64,000 nucleotides of DNA from Gallionellaceae bacterium (lineage in GTDB: Bacteria > Pseudomonadota > Gammaproteobacteria > Burkholderiales > Thiobacillaceae): NCBI GenBank assembly GCA_028714735.1, contig JAQTLU010000006.1, positions 110,102 to 174,101 on the forward strand, given 5' to 3'. The stretch's first letter is position 1. The number at the start of each line of letters is the position of its first letter. The notes under the pieces were generated by a model, which saw nothing but the letters and a program-made list of their open reading frames with translations, made no database searches and had not been told where the DNA came from. Shown piece after piece: positions 20,067 through 27,454 of this stretch. Made by a program: the position numbers and the translations under genes.

Positions 20067-20213
20067 GTGCATTGTTTTGCAGCGATCGAGCGCAATCGAC
20101 AACAGCACAATTCAACTCGCCGAGTTCGGCGTCGCGCAAGGCCCCGCCACGACCACATGCGGGGATTGTCGAGGTCGTCAACAGTTCGGTGGCAGCGCGC
20201 AGGCGACCGCTGC

Positions 20214-20831
20214 CTAGAGCACGTAGCGCAGGATCGCGACGTAATGGGCGGCGCTGCCGGCGAGTACGAACAGGTGCCAGACGCCGTGCGCATGGGTAAT
20301 GCGGCGGTCGAGCGCATAGAAGACGATCCCCGCCGTGTAGAACACGCCGCCGGCGGCGAGCCAGGTGAAGCCGGCCGGTCCCAGCGCCCGCAGCAGCGGC
20401 GCTATGGCCACCAGGACCACCCAGCCCATCACGACATAGATCACCACCGACAGTATCCGCGCGCCGTTCGCCGGCCTCAGTTCCTGCAATATGCCGAGTA
20501 CCGCCAGCCCCCACACCACTCCGAACAGCGACCAGCCCCAGGGGCCGCGCAGCGTCACCAGGCTGAACGGGGTATAGGTGCCGGCGATGAGCAGGTAGAT
20601 GCTGAAGTGGTCCAGCTTGCGCAGGATGTCTTTCGCGCGGCTGCGCAGGCTGTGGTAGAGGGTCGAGAAGCTGTACAGCAGCACCAGCGTCAGACCGTAG
20701 ATGGAGACACTGACCACCTTCGTCGGGTCGCCGTCCAGCGACGCCAGCACGATGAGCGCGACGCTCCCGACAAGCGCCAGCACGGCCCCAGCCAGATGGC
20801 TATAGGCGTTGAATTTTTCTCCGTGGTACAT
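20214..20831 (-). CDS. Hemolysin III / PAQR-family membrane protein
   Basis: This 205-residue integral membrane protein has seven predicted helices and the PAQR/HlyIII zinc-site signatures. These are S-T-L-Y-H-S-L near 60, K-L-D-H-F-S-I-Y-L-L-I-A-G-T-Y-T-P-F near 75-92, and H-G-V-W-H-L-F near 181. Family members are membrane hydrolase-like proteins with a metal site; bacterial roles are poorly known. I chose ATG 20831, giving the usual N-terminus M-Y-H-G-E-K-F, over longer in-frame extensions. No strong ribosome binding site is seen. The stretch 19985-20213 upstream of the hemoglobin gene holds only the dyads described separately. Confidence 0.88.
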   Translation of the reverse strand: MYHGEKFNAYSHLAGAVLALVGSVALIVLASLDGDPTKVVSVSIYGLTLVLLYSFSTLYHSLRSRAKDILRKLDHFSIYLLIAGTYTPFSLVTLRGPWGWSLFGVVWGLAVLGILQELRPANGARILSVVIYVVMGWVVLVAIAPLLRALGPAGFTWLAAGGVFYTAGIVFYALDRRITHAHGVWHLFVLAGSAAHYVAILRYVL

Positions 20832-21087
20832 GTGCCTGGCTGTGTCCCGGTCGATTAACCCGCCACACCATGACGGGCCTCGGAACCCGGCACAAGTGGC
20901 CCGGGTATGCCTCGATCCCATCATAACGCCGGGCAAGGCCCGGATGACGGGTGGAATCGTCAGTTTGCCTGCCGCGGCAATGCGTACCTTGCGGCCGTTC
21001 AGGCCAGGGGGTGCTCGGCAGTGTATTGTCTGGGCTATCGCCGCCTGGCCCGGTCCAGGCGCAGGATCAACGAAAAGGTTTTTCATC

Positions 21088-21948
21088 ATGCGACGTTTGA
21101 ACATCAGCCATATCACCGAGTATCAGTTTCCCGCGCCAGTGACGCTGCTGCCGCACCGGCTGCTGTTGCGCCCCAGGGAGAGCCACAACGTCAGGATCGA
21201 GACTTCGACCCTGGATATCGATCCCGGCCACAGCCTGCAATGGAAGCGCGACGTGCTGGACAACTCGGTGGCGCTGGTGAGTTTTTTCGAGATGGCCGAG
21301 CGGCTGCGGATTGCCAGCAACGTGGTCATCCAGCACTACGAGGACAACCCGTTCGATTTTCTGGTCGATGATTATGCGGTCAACCACCCCTTCGACTATG
21401 CCGTGGAAGATCGGGCCGATCTTGCCCCCTTCCTGCAGGCCGTGTATCCGGACGACCGCGAGGCGGTGCAGGGCTGGCTGGCCGGAGCGGGCCTGCTCCG
21501 GCCCCAGGAGACCTTCACGCTGCTGGACCAGATGAACCGCCGGATCGCCGGCCAGTTTGTCTACCAGATGCGCGAGGAGCCAGGCGTCCAGCCGCCCGCG
21601 CTGACGTTGGCGCTCAACAGCGGTTCCTGCCGCGATTTCGCGGCCCTGCTCATGGAAGCATGCCGATGCCTGGGACTGGCCAGCCGCTTCGTCAGCGGCT
21701 ATCTGTTCACTTCCGATTTCGACACCAACAATGCCTCGACCCATGCCTGGGCCGAGGTCTACCTGCCTGGCGCAGGCTGGAAGGGGTTCGACCCTACCGG
21801 CGGCGAGGTGGTGGGCAACCGGCATATCGCGACGGCCGTGGCGCGCCATCCGGAAGCCGTGCCGCCGGTGGCCGGCAGCTTCATCGGCCCTAGCGGATCG
21901 CACCCGGCGCCAAACGTGACGGTACGGGTCAGCACGATCGTGGCGTGA
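21088..21948 (+). CDS. Transglutaminase-like cysteine peptidase-fold protein with bacterial transglutaminase N-domain
   Basis: This 286-residue soluble protein has the bacterial transglutaminase-like N-terminal beta domain (about 1-100, starting R-R-L-N-I-S-H-I-T-E-Y) and a transglutaminase core. The catalytic triad is complete: Cys181 (NSGSCRDF), His219 (STHAWAEV) and Asp235 (GFDPTGG). Members are often encoded near amidotransferase-like or circularly permuted ATP-grasp genes, but none is present here. No signal peptide is seen. ATG 21088 was chosen because it gives the canonical N-terminus. The 256 bases between it and the divergent HlyIII gene hold no recognised gene. Confidence 0.88.
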   Translation: MRRLNISHITEYQFPAPVTLLPHRLLLRPRESHNVRIETSTLDIDPGHSLQWKRDVLDNSVALVSFFEMAERLRIASNVVIQHYEDNPFDFLVDDYAVNHPFDYAVEDRADLAPFLQAVYPDDREAVQGWLAGAGLLRPQETFTLLDQMNRRIAGQFVYQMREEPGVQPPALTLALNSGSCRDFAALLMEACRCLGLASRFVSGYLFTSDFDTNNASTHAWAEVYLPGAGWKGFDPTGGEVVGNRHIATAVARHPEAVPPVAGSFIGPSGSHPAPNVTVRVSTIVA

Positions 21949-21957
21949 GCCCACTCC

Positions 21958-21992
21958 ATAAGCAATAAATATATATTATAAACATTGCTTAT
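21958..21992. repeat. AT-rich inverted repeat upstream of the cold-shock gene
   Basis: Perfect 9-base arms ATAAGCAAT (21958-21966) and ATTGCTTAT (21984-21992) flank a 17-base AT-only-like spacer in an otherwise GC-rich region. It lies 10 bases after the transglutaminase stop and 173 bases before the cold-shock start. It could be an operator, an AT-rich promoter element or a hairpin. There is no trailing T-run as in a classical terminator. Confidence 0.6.
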
Positions 21993-22164
21993 ATACGAGA
22001 TTGCGGGTACGGTGGGCCGGCAGTCAATTCAAGCAGTGTAGTTCCAGTTCAGCAGTCACAGCCTTCAACGGCACCGTCGCTTCAGTACCTCCCCTACAGA
22101 CCTTGATGCCACCGCACCCAACCGGGCGCGAGTCCGGATTATTCAGTTTCAAAAAGGAATGTAG

Positions 22165-22368
22165 ATGTCTACCGGTACAGTTAAATGGTTCAACGATGCC
22201 AAAGGCTTTGGCTTTATCACCCCCGATGAAGGCGGCGACGACCTGTTCGCCCACTTCTCCGAAATCCAGGACAGCGGCTTCAAGTCCCTGAAGGAGGCTC
22301 AACGCGTCTCCTACGAGGTCAAGACCGGCCCCAAGGGCAAGCTGGCCGGTTCCATCCGGCCTGAGTAA
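22165..22368 (+). CDS. Cold-shock domain protein (CspA family)
   Basis: This 67-residue single cold-shock domain has RNP1 as KGFGFIT and RNP2 as DLFAHFS, and begins [10 protein letters not shown]. It binds single-stranded RNA/DNA and acts as an RNA chaperone. The ribosome binding site AAGGA lies just upstream of ATG 22165. The 216-base leader from the previous gene would allow a long 5' UTR, as is common for csp genes. A strong terminator follows 55 bases after the stop. Confidence 0.97.
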   Translation: MSTGTVKWFNDAKGFGFITPDEGGDDLFAHFSEIQDSGFKSLKEAQRVSYEVKTGPKGKLAGSIRPE

Positions 22369-22422
22369 CCTCGCGGCCTCTGGCAGCCCGGACACACCGG
22401 GCTTGCCATCCAGCCAAGGCAC

Positions 22423-22454
22423 AAAGGGGCCGGATCTTTGATCCGGCCCCTTTT
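22423..22454 (+). terminator. Rho-independent terminator after the cold-shock gene
   Basis: A perfect 14-base stem (AAAGGGGCCGGATC 22423-22436 with GATCCGGCCCCTTT 22440-22453) closes a TTT loop and ends in a short T-run. It is bounded by A-run and T-run, so it can also serve the minus-strand ECF transporter operon, which ends at 22524. Confidence 0.9.
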
Positions 22455-22523
22455 GCTTGTCGGCGGGTGATCACGGCCCTGGCTTGAGCGGCCGGCCATG
22501 GCGCGCTTTTCCACAGCGGAAGA

Positions 22524-23399
22524 TCAGCGTCTCTTCAAGCCGTAAGGCCGCTCCCGCGTGACCGGGCGGTAGCCGCCCTCGGCGGCGTCATGGTGGTCGT
22601 GATGATGCCGGTGGCTGTGGTAGTGCATGTGGGTCGCGCCGTCGGCATGGACATGCCAGTGGGCGTGGGCCAGGTGGGTCTGGCGCAGCAATTCGGCATC
22701 CTCCAGCAGTTCCGCCGGCCGGCCTTCGCCGACCACGCGGCCGCCGGCGAGCACGAAGGCGTAGTCGGCGATGTCCTCGACGATGTCGAGGTCGTGGGTG
22801 GCGGTGACGATGGTCCGCCCGGTGTTCCGGCTCTCGATCAGGAAACGGATGACCTCGCCCTGGCTCTCCGGATCGAGCGAAGCGGTCGGCTCGTCGAGCA
22901 GCAACACCTCGGGTTCCATGATCAGCACCGAGGCCAGGGCCACCCGCTTCTTCTCGCCACCGGACAGGTAATGCGGGGCACGATCCTTCAGGTGGCCGAT
23001 CTTGAAGCGGGCCAGCATTTCATCGACCTGGCGCAATATCCGTTCCCTGGGCCAGCCGAGTTGCAGCGGACCGAAGGCCACCTCGTCGAACACGGTCGGG
23101 TTGAAGATCTGCACGTCCGGGTTCTGGAACACCAGCCCAACCCGGCGCCGGAAGGCGAAATTGATTGCCTCGTCGGCCAGCGCGGCCTCGCTCAGCACCG
23201 CCCCGAACGCCTTCAGCTCGCCCTGGCTGGGGAAATACAGCGCGTCCAGGAGGCGCAGCAGGGTCGACTTGCCGGAACCGTTGGCGCCCAGCAAGGCGAC
23301 CCGGTCGCCCCGGCGGATGCGCAGGCTGAGGGCATCCAGCGCCGGCTGGTTCTGGTAGGCGTAATAAACGTCGGTCAACTCGAAAACATCATCGCTCAT
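22524..23399 (-). CDS. nikO: Nickel/cobalt ECF transporter ATP-binding protein
   Basis: This 291-residue ABC ATPase (A component) has Walker A GANGSGKST at 38-46, Q-loop V-F-Q-N-P, signature LSGGEKKR near 144, and Walker B VLLLDEPTA near 165. The C-terminal tail (about 240-275) is strongly His-rich, with alternating H-x-H and H-H-H-D-H-H. This suits a nickel or cobalt system, where the tail may buffer metal. It is the last gene of the minus-strand operon and overlaps the T-component gene by 4 bases. Nickel rather than cobalt is favoured because NikR is encoded nearby. Confidence 0.9.
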   Translation of the reverse strand: MSDDVFELTDVYYAYQNQPALDALSLRIRRGDRVALLGANGSGKSTLLRLLDALYFPSQGELKAFGAVLSEAALADEAINFAFRRRVGLVFQNPDVQIFNPTVFDEVAFGPLQLGWPRERILRQVDEMLARFKIGHLKDRAPHYLSGGEKKRVALASVLIMEPEVLLLDEPTASLDPESQGEVIRFLIESRNTGRTIVTATHDLDIVEDIADYAFVLAGGRVVGEGRPAELLEDAELLRQTHLAHAHWHVHADGATHMHYHSHRHHHDHHDAAEGGYRPVTRERPYGLKRR

Positions 23400-24289
23400 G
23401 TCTGGTTCCAGATGATCAGGACGGGCAGCGCCAGGGCGCAGGTCAGTGCAACCCAGTCACGCGGCCGGGTACGGAAGTCGTCGAGCAGGTGGATCTCGCC
23501 CCGGTAACCGCGCGAGATCATGGCCAGATGGACCTCGGAGCTGAGTTGGAAGGCCTTGCCCAGCAGCACGCCGGCCGTGGCCGCCACCAGCCGGCGCCGC
23601 TGCCCTCCCGCCATGGGTGCGACGATGCGGCTGCGCCGGGCCTCGAACATCTGCAAGGCCGAGTGCAGCAGCACGAAGATATAGCGGTGGGTCATGCCCA
23701 GTATCGCCACCAGGACCACGGGCACGCCCAGGGTACGCATGGCCTTGAGCACATGCGGCCAGGGCGTCGACAGGATCAGCAGCAGGGCGAAGGTGGCGGA
23801 GGTCTCGGCGCGGCCGATCAGGAATGCCGCGCTGCGCAGGCCCTGCTCGGTCACCTGCCAGTGCAGCAGCGGGATGTGCCAGACCGGCGTGCCCGGCACC
23901 ACCACGATGGCGGGCAGGGCGATCACGCCGGTGAACAGCAGAACGCCGAGCCAGACCTGCTTGAACAGCCTGGCCAGCGAGACATTGGAAACGAGGGCGA
24001 GCAAGACCGCGAACAGGAACAGCACAGCCAGCAGGGTCAGCTGCCTGACCAGGACGGCGCTGAAGATCAGGGCCAGACAGCCGACCAGCTTGATGCGCGG
24101 ATCCAGCCCCTGCAGCAGGCCCTTGCGGGCGCTGGTGGATTCCGCTTCGAGGCCGTGCTCCATCGCCTTGGCCAGGCCCAACACCAGGCCTTCGACAAGA
24201 TTGCGGCGGTGGCGGTCCGGCACGATAGTCGGTTCTCTCATAGGGCTGCGGACACGGGTGGATTCCGGCTCGGTGGCGTAGCCCGGCAT
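23396..24289 (-). CDS. nikQ: Nickel/cobalt ECF transporter transmembrane (T) component, CbiQ/NikQ family
   Basis: This 297-residue membrane protein has several helices and the CbiQ-type coupling segments near the C-terminus. These include M-F-E-A-R-R-S-R and M-I-S-R-G-Y-R-G-E, equivalent to the family's A-R-G motifs that touch the ATPase. The N-terminal approx. 70 residues are polar and longer than usual. ATG 24241 (residue 17) is an alternative start; neither has a strong ribosome binding site. It lies 33 bases after the substrate-binding gene and overlaps the ATPase gene by 4 bases. Confidence 0.85.
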   Translation of the reverse strand: MPGYATEPESTRVRSPMREPTIVPDRHRRNLVEGLVLGLAKAMEHGLEAESTSARKGLLQGLDPRIKLVGCLALIFSAVLVRQLTLLAVLFLFAVLLALVSNVSLARLFKQVWLGVLLFTGVIALPAIVVVPGTPVWHIPLLHWQVTEQGLRSAAFLIGRAETSATFALLLILSTPWPHVLKAMRTLGVPVVLVAILGMTHRYIFVLLHSALQMFEARRSRIVAPMAGGQRRRLVAATAGVLLGKAFQLSSEVHLAMISRGYRGEIHLLDDFRTRPRDWVALTCALALPVLIIWNQT

Positions 24290-24322
24290 CTGACCAGGCC
24301 ACCCCGGGGTGCGTCAACCGGC

Positions 24323-25393
24323 TCAGGTCTCGGGCAACTCCTGCCTGGTGGTGAATTTCCCGACCAGCAGGAACAGCAGCAGAATCAGACCGGCTCCCAG
24401 CACGGCGGAGAGTATGTAGCCATAACCGGCGCTGTGCATGAAGCTGGGGGCGTAGTCGGGGATCGGCGCGGTCCACAGGCTGGCCAGGCGCTCCATGCCC
24501 TGGGGCGCTGCCTCGGGGGGCGCGACATGGCCCGATGCGGCCAGGATTTCCTGTCTGGCCTCGGCGCTGCCGAAGTCCTCCGCACCCCATTCGCCCCAGG
24601 CCGTTCCGGCCGCGAGCAGGCCGAGCGGCGTCATGATCATCAGCCCGGCCAGCGCATACCAGAGCTTGCGGGTCGATTGCCAGGCGCCGGCCGCGGCCAG
24701 TTTCGGCATGCCGCTTGCAGTCGAGAAGGCCAGCAGCGCCGGGTTGGCCCTTTGCAGATAGGCCACCAGCCCGCCGGTGATAGCCAGTTCGGCGATGCCG
24801 GCGATGGTGAGGTGGCCGATCATCATGGCCGGGATTGCGATCTCGAGCGGATAGGGCGCGTACAGGGGCGCACCGGTCGCATCCTGGGCCAGCATCGGCT
24901 GGATGCCGAACTCGATCGCCGTGAGCAGGGCCGCGACGTTGACCGCCAGATATCCCGCCAAGGCGGCTGCCACGACTCGGCGGGGCGAAGCCAATTCCGC
25001 TTTGCCGGCGATCAGGCTATAGCTCCAGTACGCCACCAGGGAACCGACCACCGCCATGTTCAGGCTATTCGCTGCGAAGGTGGTGATGCCGCCGTCGCCG
25101 AAGAACACCGCCTGGATCAGTAGGGCGATCGAGATCGCCACCATCGCCGCCCACGGTCCCAGCACGATCGCGGCGACGGCCACCCCGACCGCATGGCCGG
25201 TGGTCCCGCCCGGCAGGGGCAGGTTGAACATCATGATGACGAAGCTGAACGCGGAGAACACCGCCAGCAGCGGCACCATGCGGGTATGCAGCAGGCGCTT
25301 GACGCGTTGCAGGGCCAGATACCAGAACGGCAGGGTAATGGCGTAGGTGACCAGGCAGGTCGCCGGACTCAGATAACCATCAGGAATGTGCAT
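24323..25393 (-). CDS. nikMN: Nickel/cobalt ECF transporter substrate-binding protein, NikM-NikN fusion
   Basis: This 356-residue membrane protein starts at ATG 25393, which gives the essential N-terminus M-H-I-P-D-G. In NikM/CbiM the N-terminal Met and His2 take part in metal coordination, which rules out the longer reading from 25417. The N-terminal NikM part (about 1-210) has 6-7 helices and L-P-G-G-T-T-G-H-A-V-G near 57-67. The C-terminal part has two further helices flanking a periplasmic loop, as in the small NikN/CbiN component, fused here. A GAGGG ribosome binding site precedes the start. It is the first gene of the operon. Confidence 0.92.
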   Translation of the reverse strand: MHIPDGYLSPATCLVTYAITLPFWYLALQRVKRLLHTRMVPLLAVFSAFSFVIMMFNLPLPGGTTGHAVGVAVAAIVLGPWAAMVAISIALLIQAVFFGDGGITTFAANSLNMAVVGSLVAYWSYSLIAGKAELASPRRVVAAALAGYLAVNVAALLTAIEFGIQPMLAQDATGAPLYAPYPLEIAIPAMMIGHLTIAGIAELAITGGLVAYLQRANPALLAFSTASGMPKLAAAGAWQSTRKLWYALAGLMIMTPLGLLAAGTAWGEWGAEDFGSAEARQEILAASGHVAPPEAAPQGMERLASLWTAPIPDYAPSFMHSAGYGYILSAVLGAGLILLLFLLVGKFTTRQELPET

Positions 25394-25558
25394 AGGACCC
25401 TCGGCATGGAATGTCATAACGAGCGCGGTACCGGTCCGTCCGACCGGTGTGCGTGACCGCCGGCGCAGTATGAACTTTTTTATTATTGTGTGAAAGAGCT
25501 GCGGCGTGCGGCAACGAACTCATTCGGGAATGGCGCCGGCAAGCCGGGTGGCCATGCC
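25394..25558 (-). promoter_or_regulatory. Probable promoter region of the nickel ECF transporter operon
   Basis: These 165 bases separate the EAL gene from nikM and include an A/T-rich tract (about 25471-25490). A GTATGA hexamer (25468-25473) equals one half of the E. coli NikR operator (GTATGA-N16-TCATAC), and TCATAA lies at 25414-25419. Their order and spacing are not canonical. A NikR site is expected here on biological grounds but is not proven by this sequence. Confidence 0.3.
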
Positions 25559-27268
25559 TCAGGCAGACGGTCTGGCAGCCCCCAGCCCGGTTGAACGCTG
25601 GAGCGCGGGGTCGAAAAACGCCGCCGGCCTGGCACCGGTCGACGCCAGAGGCCAGGCAGACAGCCACGCCTCCAGTTCCGCCATTGGCATCGGCTGGGCG
25701 AACAGGAAACCCTGGCCAATGTCGCAGCCGAAACGCTTGAGCATCTCCAGCGCCTCGGGGTTCTCGATCCCTTCTGCCGTGACTTTGAGTCCTAGATTGT
25801 GGGCCAGGTCGACGGTCGCGCGCACGATGACGGCATCGCTTTCACTGGCCAGCATATCCATGACGAAGGACTTGTCGATCTTCAGTTCCGACACCGGCAG
25901 TTTCTTCAGGTAGGACAACGAGGAATACCCGGTACCGAAATCGTCGATCGACAGCTGGAAGCCCATGCCGCGCAGGCGCTCGACGATGGCCAGCACCCGG
26001 AGGGGGTCCACCATGATGCTGCCTTCGGTGATTTCGAAGACGATCCACTCGGGCAGCAGCCCTGTCTTGGCTGCAATGCCGGCGATCTGGTCGGGCAGTT
26101 CCGGGTCATGCAGGTCCTTGGTGGAAAGATTGACGGATACGATCAGCGCCCGCCCCGCCTGGTGCCAATCGGCGCAGGTTTGAAACGCCCGCTCCAGGAC
26201 CCACTGACTGAGCGGCCGGATCATCCGGGTGCGCTCCGCCAGACCGATGAATTCTTCCGGCGGAATGAAGCCGTGCTCCATATGCGGCCAGCGCACCAGC
26301 GCCTCCACGCCGATGACCGAATTGCTCGCCAGGTCGATCTTGGGCTGGTAGTAGAGCTGCAGTTCATCGCGCTCCAGGGCCCGCTTCAACTCGCCCATGA
26401 GGGTCAGCCGGCGCGGGCTGTGCTCGTCCATGGTGGGCGAGTAGACGCTGTAGCCGGAGATGGATTTCCCGGCGGAATACGCGGCTACGCCGGCCCGTTG
26501 CAACAGGGTGTCGGCATCATCGCCGTGCTCGGGGGCCATGACGATGCCGATGCTGGGATGCAGGGTCAGCTTGAAGGCATTGACGATGAAATGGGGTTCA
26601 ATGGCCTTGATCAGGTTGCGGGCAGCGGTCTCCGCCACGGCCCGGTCGCCGCATCCGCCCAGCAGGATGGCGAAATTGTGGCTGTCGATGTGGGCGACGC
26701 TGTCCTCGCTATCGGACCAGCTAGCCAGGCGGGTGGCGAGTTGCTTGACCAGCAGGTCGGTATTGTCGGGGCCGAGCGTGTCCTGAATCTCCTTCAGGTT
26801 GTCGATGGACAGCAGCAGTACGGCCAACATGCCGCGTTGGCTGTAGTCGGCACGGATGGCCTGCTCCAGGCGGTCATAGAACAGGGCGCGGTTGGGCAGT
26901 TCGGTAAGCGGGTCATGGGTGGCGGAAAAGGCCGCCTGCTTCTCCATCCGGTTGGCGTATTGGCGCAATTCCTCGGTCTGCTCCAGCACCATCAGGCTCG
27001 CCTCCTGGGACATGACGTAGCTTGCGTACTGGCCGATGTAACCGAAGATGAAAGGCAGTGCGTCGAGTATCCACAGGACAAAATTGGAGCGCTGGGAATT
27101 CATGATGCCATCCAGGGTGATGGCGTGGCTCTCCGTGAAGCTCACCAGCAGGGTGGCGGCAACCACGGCGACGACGGCCACGATTACCGCCTGCATGGAT
27201 ACCTTGGAAGCCTTGGCGTTCAGTATCCTGGCATTGCTGGCGAGCACCTCGTTGAAGGATATGGCCAT
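25559..27268 (-). CDS. Membrane protein with degenerate GGDEF and intact EAL domain
   Basis: The protein has 569 residues. Two N-terminal membrane helices (about 23-45 and 64-84) are followed by a short coiled segment, a GGDEF-fold domain (about 110-275) and an EAL domain (about 290-545). The GGDEF signature is lost: the position reads H-I-D-S-H-N-F. The EAL motif is intact at 322-324 (GVEALVRW), as are SIDDFGTGYSS and E-I-T-E-G. It is probably a c-di-GMP phosphodiesterase, since no cyclase activity is expected. It is transcribed divergently from copA across a 186-base gap. Its own input may be membrane-linked, as no periplasmic sensor is large enough to recognise. Confidence 0.9.
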   Translation of the reverse strand: MAISFNEVLASNARILNAKASKVSMQAVIVAVVAVVAATLLVSFTESHAITLDGIMNSQRSNFVLWILDALPFIFGYIGQYASYVMSQEASLMVLEQTEELRQYANRMEKQAAFSATHDPLTELPNRALFYDRLEQAIRADYSQRGMLAVLLLSIDNLKEIQDTLGPDNTDLLVKQLATRLASWSDSEDSVAHIDSHNFAILLGGCGDRAVAETAARNLIKAIEPHFIVNAFKLTLHPSIGIVMAPEHGDDADTLLQRAGVAAYSAGKSISGYSVYSPTMDEHSPRRLTLMGELKRALERDELQLYYQPKIDLASNSVIGVEALVRWPHMEHGFIPPEEFIGLAERTRMIRPLSQWVLERAFQTCADWHQAGRALIVSVNLSTKDLHDPELPDQIAGIAAKTGLLPEWIVFEITEGSIMVDPLRVLAIVERLRGMGFQLSIDDFGTGYSSLSYLKKLPVSELKIDKSFVMDMLASESDAVIVRATVDLAHNLGLKVTAEGIENPEALEMLKRFGCDIGQGFLFAQPMPMAELEAWLSAWPLASTGARPAAFFDPALQRSTGLGAARPSA

Positions 27269-27331
27269 GATTCCCCCTGGTTCTGATTTTCGCTATGAAA
27301 ATATGGTAGGCGATATTGCCCCAGTCCCAAA

Positions 27332-27356
27332 GCAATGCCTGCAAAGCCGGCATTGC
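27332..27356. repeat. Inverted repeat in the divergent region between the EAL gene and copA
   Basis: Perfect 8-base arms GCAATGCC (27332-27339) and GGCATTGC (27349-27356) flank a 9-base spacer. The repeat lies 63 bases upstream of the EAL gene start and 98 bases upstream of the copA start. With no T-run it is more likely an operator or leader hairpin than a terminator. Confidence 0.5.
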
Positions 27357-27415
27357 CTGGACATCACGGCCGGGATCGCCCGGCCGCGCCCGGACCCGGC
27401 TGAAACAAGAAACGG

Positions 27416-27443
27416 TTTAACGAAACCGACGGCCTTGGTTAAA
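27416..27443 (+). promoter_or_regulatory. Candidate operator immediately upstream of copA
   Basis: The inverted repeat TTTAAC (27416-27421) / GTTAAA (27438-27443) has a 16-base spacer and ends 11 bases before the copA ATG. Its position suggests control of copA. It does not resemble the CueR operator, and I cannot name a regulator. Confidence 0.35.
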
Positions 27444-27454
27444 GTCTTCCCTAT

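Noticed and set aside
27380..27454. CueR operator upstream of copA
   Set aside because: The expected paired CCTTCC/GGAAGG arms with MerR-type spacing are not present.
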